Shown: piece by piece, positions 62,360-64,000 of the stretch
How the letters are laid out: every line of letters begins with the position of its first letter
Position numbering within the stretch: the first letter of the stretch is position 1
Origin: Pseudomonas sp. Irchel s3h14
Lineage (GTDB): Bacteria > Pseudomonadota > Gammaproteobacteria > Pseudomonadales > Pseudomonadaceae
Reading direction: 5' to 3'
DNA length: 64,000 nucleotides
Assembly: GCF_900187425.1 (NCBI RefSeq)
Contig: NZ_FYDJ01000001.1
Location: 248,001 to 312,000 of the forward strand
The notes under the pieces: model-generated
What the model saw: the letters and a program-made list of their open reading frames with translations, nothing else
What the model was told of the DNA's origin: nothing
Database searches by the model: none
Made by a program: the position numbers and the translations under genes

Positions 62360-63664
62360 ATGCGCGTTATGGTCTTGGGTAGCGGCGTCATCGGTACCAC
62401 CAGTGCTTACTATCTGGCGCGTGCCGGGTTTGAAGTGGTGGTCGTGGACCGTCAGCCGGCTGCTGCCATGGAGACCAGTTTCGCCAACGCCGGGCAGGTT
62501 TCGCCGGGTTATGCCTCACCATGGGCGGCGCCGGGCGTGCCGCTCAAGGCCATCAAGTGGTTGTTGCAGCGCCACGCACCGCTGGCGATCAAGGCCACCG
62601 CCGACATCGACCAATACCTGTGGATGGCGCAGATGCTGCGCAACTGCACCGCCAGCCGTTATGCGGTGAACAAGGAGCGCATGGTCCGCCTGTCCGAGTA
62701 CAGCCGTGACTGCCTCGACGAATTGCGCGCCGAAACCGGCATTGCCTACGAAGGCCGCAGCCTCGGTACTACCCAACTGTTCCGCACCCAGGCTCAACTT
62801 GATGGCGCCTGGAAAGACATCGCCGTGCTGAAAGAGTCCGGCGTGCCGTTCGAACTGCTCGACCGCGCCGGCATTGCCCGCGTCGAGCCGGCGCTGGCCA
62901 GTGTCACCGACATTCTCGCCGGTGCCCTGCGCCTGCCGAACGACCAGACTGGCGACTGCCAGATGTTCACCACCCGCCTGGTCGAAATGGCTACCAAACT
63001 GGGTGTGGAATTCCGCTTCGACCAGGACATTCAGCGCCTCGACTACGCCGGCGACCGCATCAATGGTGTCTGGATCGACGGCAAGCTGGAAACCGCTGAT
63101 CGCTACGTGCTGGCCCTGGGCAGCTACTCTCCGCAACTGCTCAAGCCGCTGGGCATCAAGGCGCCGGTGTATCCGCTCAAGGGTTACTCCCTGACCGTGC
63201 CGATTACTAACCCGGCGATGGCCCCGACTTCGACTATTCTCGACGAGACCTACAAGGTCGCGATCACCCGTTTCGACAACCGCATCCGCGTCGGTGGCAT
63301 GGCTGAAATAGCCGGTTTTGACCTGTCGCTGAACCCGCGTCGGCGGGAAACCCTGGAGATGATCGTCAACGACCTCTATCCTCAGGGCGGCGATCTGGCC
63401 CAGGCGAGTTTCTGGACCGGTCTGCGTCCGACCACTCCGGACGGCACCCCGATCGTGGGAGCTACGCCGTTCAGCAATCTGTTTTTGAACACGGGTCACG
63501 GCACGCTTGGTTGGACCATGGCGTGCGGTTCCGGTCGCTTGCTGGCCGATCTGATGGCGAAGAAAACGCCGCAGATCAGCGCCGAAGGCCTCGATATTTC
63601 CCGTTATGGAAAAAAACTTCAGGAGTCTGCAAAACATGTCAATCCAGCGCCAGCTCACCAATGA
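62360..63664 (+). CDS. dadA: D-amino acid dehydrogenase DadA
   Basis: A 434-residue membrane-associated FAD dehydrogenase of D-alanine. [20 protein letters not shown] is the nucleotide motif, and [20 protein letters not shown], then [12 protein letters not shown] and [20 protein letters not shown], are family features. ATG 62360 has GAGG about 10 bases upstream; ATG 62354 would be too close. The downstream ridA overlaps its end by 29 bases. Confidence 0.95.
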   Translation: MRVMVLGSGVIGTTSAYYLARAGFEVVVVDRQPAAAMETSFANAGQVSPGYASPWAAPGVPLKAIKWLLQRHAPLAIKATADIDQYLWMAQMLRNCTASRYAVNKERMVRLSEYSRDCLDELRAETGIAYEGRSLGTTQLFRTQAQLDGAWKDIAVLKESGVPFELLDRAGIARVEPALASVTDILAGALRLPNDQTGDCQMFTTRLVEMATKLGVEFRFDQDIQRLDYAGDRINGVWIDGKLETADRYVLALGSYSPQLLKPLGIKAPVYPLKGYSLTVPITNPAMAPTSTILDETYKVAITRFDNRIRVGGMAEIAGFDLSLNPRRRETLEMIVNDLYPQGGDLAQASFWTGLRPTTPDGTPIVGATPFSNLFLNTGHGTLGWTMACGSGRLLADLMAKKTPQISAEGLDISRYGKKLQESAKHVNPAPAHQ

Positions 63665-63989
63665 GCGCATGAGCCAGATCGTAGTCCACAGCGGTACCGT
63701 GTATCTGGCAGGGCAGGTCGGCGACGATATGAACGCCGGGATTGAACAACAGACCCGTGAAACACTTGCCAACATCGAGCGTTTGCTGGATCTGGCCGGG
63801 ACCGACAAGAGCCGTTTGCTGTCGGTGACGATTTACTTGAAAGACATTGATGCACACTTTGAAGGCATGAACGCGGTCTGGGACAAATGGCTGCCAAAAG
63901 GCGTCGCACCGGCCCGTGCCACCGTTGAATCGAAGTTGTGCGAACCGGAAATCCTGGTTGAGCTGTCGGTTGTCGCCGCTCTGCCATAA
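63636..63989 (+). CDS. RidA-family protein coupled to dadA
   Basis: A 117-residue RidA-type protein. [40 protein letters not shown] and the arginine in [17 protein letters not shown] fit the family; it is closer to the Rid2-Rid7 groups than to the 28839 gene, by eye. AGGAG lies 10 bases before ATG 63636, inside the dadA reading frame. Position suggests it clears imines made by DadA. In PAO1 dadX follows; here the window ends soon after. Confidence 0.9.
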   Translation: MSIQRQLTNERMSQIVVHSGTVYLAGQVGDDMNAGIEQQTRETLANIERLLDLAGTDKSRLLSVTIYLKDIDAHFEGMNAVWDKWLPKGVAPARATVESKLCEPEILVELSVVAALP

Positions 63990-64000
63990 ATTCGTCTGAA

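Overview
The window is a stretch of Pseudomonas chromosome, most likely from the P. fluorescens group. Three things point there: (1) the core gene order, with crc-pyrE divergent, argB-algC-dut-coaBC, radC, rpmB-rpmG, kauB, and dadR/dadA divergent, matches the order known from other Pseudomonas; (2) many GTGGGAGCGGGCTTGCTCGCGA-type palindromic repeats lie between genes, mostly where genes converge; (3) the codons of the core genes are G+C-rich and C-ending. No rRNA, tRNA, CRISPR array or insertion sequence was seen.

Layout. 1-13.0 kb: the second half of a type VI secretion (T6SS) cluster in the order sigma-54 activator, small lipoprotein, FHA protein, TssJ, TssK, TssL, TssM, PP2C phosphatase, Ser/Thr kinase, VgrG. 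This is the P. aeruginosa HSI-II order. The sheath, Hcp and ClpV genes must lie to the left, outside the window. 13.1-18.5 kb: an A+T-richer cargo module. It holds a 911-residue cell-wall-degrading effector (M23-like, EF-hand-like loop, GH19/lysozyme-like end) and three exported proteins, one with an LprI-type lysozyme-inhibitor domain, which are likely immunity proteins. 18.6-35 kb: housekeeping genes (HDOD protein, recG-oxyR, exbB-exbD-tonB, ridA, spoT, rpoZ, gmk, yicC, rph, crc). 36.4-39.7 kb: an accessory island between pyrE and argB. It has an AbiE-like toxin/antitoxin pair whose antitoxin carries a PD-(D/E)XK-like N-terminus, two operator palindromes, and an uncharacterised three-gene operon (zinc ribbon, HTH-like protein, membrane protein).

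39.9-52.6 kb: argB, algC, dut, coaBC, radC, a peptide-ABC binding protein, rpmB-rpmG, a cupin, an aldehyde dehydrogenase (kauB-like), an MFS transporter and a phospholipase-D lipoprotein. 53.1-57.8 kb: a four-gene chaperone-usher fimbrial operon with stacked hairpins after the first subunit gene. 57.8-64 kb: a MocR regulator, a DUF1127 protein, a PuuB-like oxidase, a YkgJ-type protein, and the D-alanine catabolism locus dadR / dadA-ridA.

How it works together: the T6SS genes build and phospho-regulate an injection machine whose VgrG spike probably delivers the adjacent muramidase/peptidase effector. kauB, the puuB-like oxidase and dadA form an amine and D-amino-acid catabolic neighbourhood. 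Crc and its possible CA-motif targets link the region to carbon catabolite repression. The best candidates for new biology are the effector with its triple exported-protein cassette and the pyrE-argB island.
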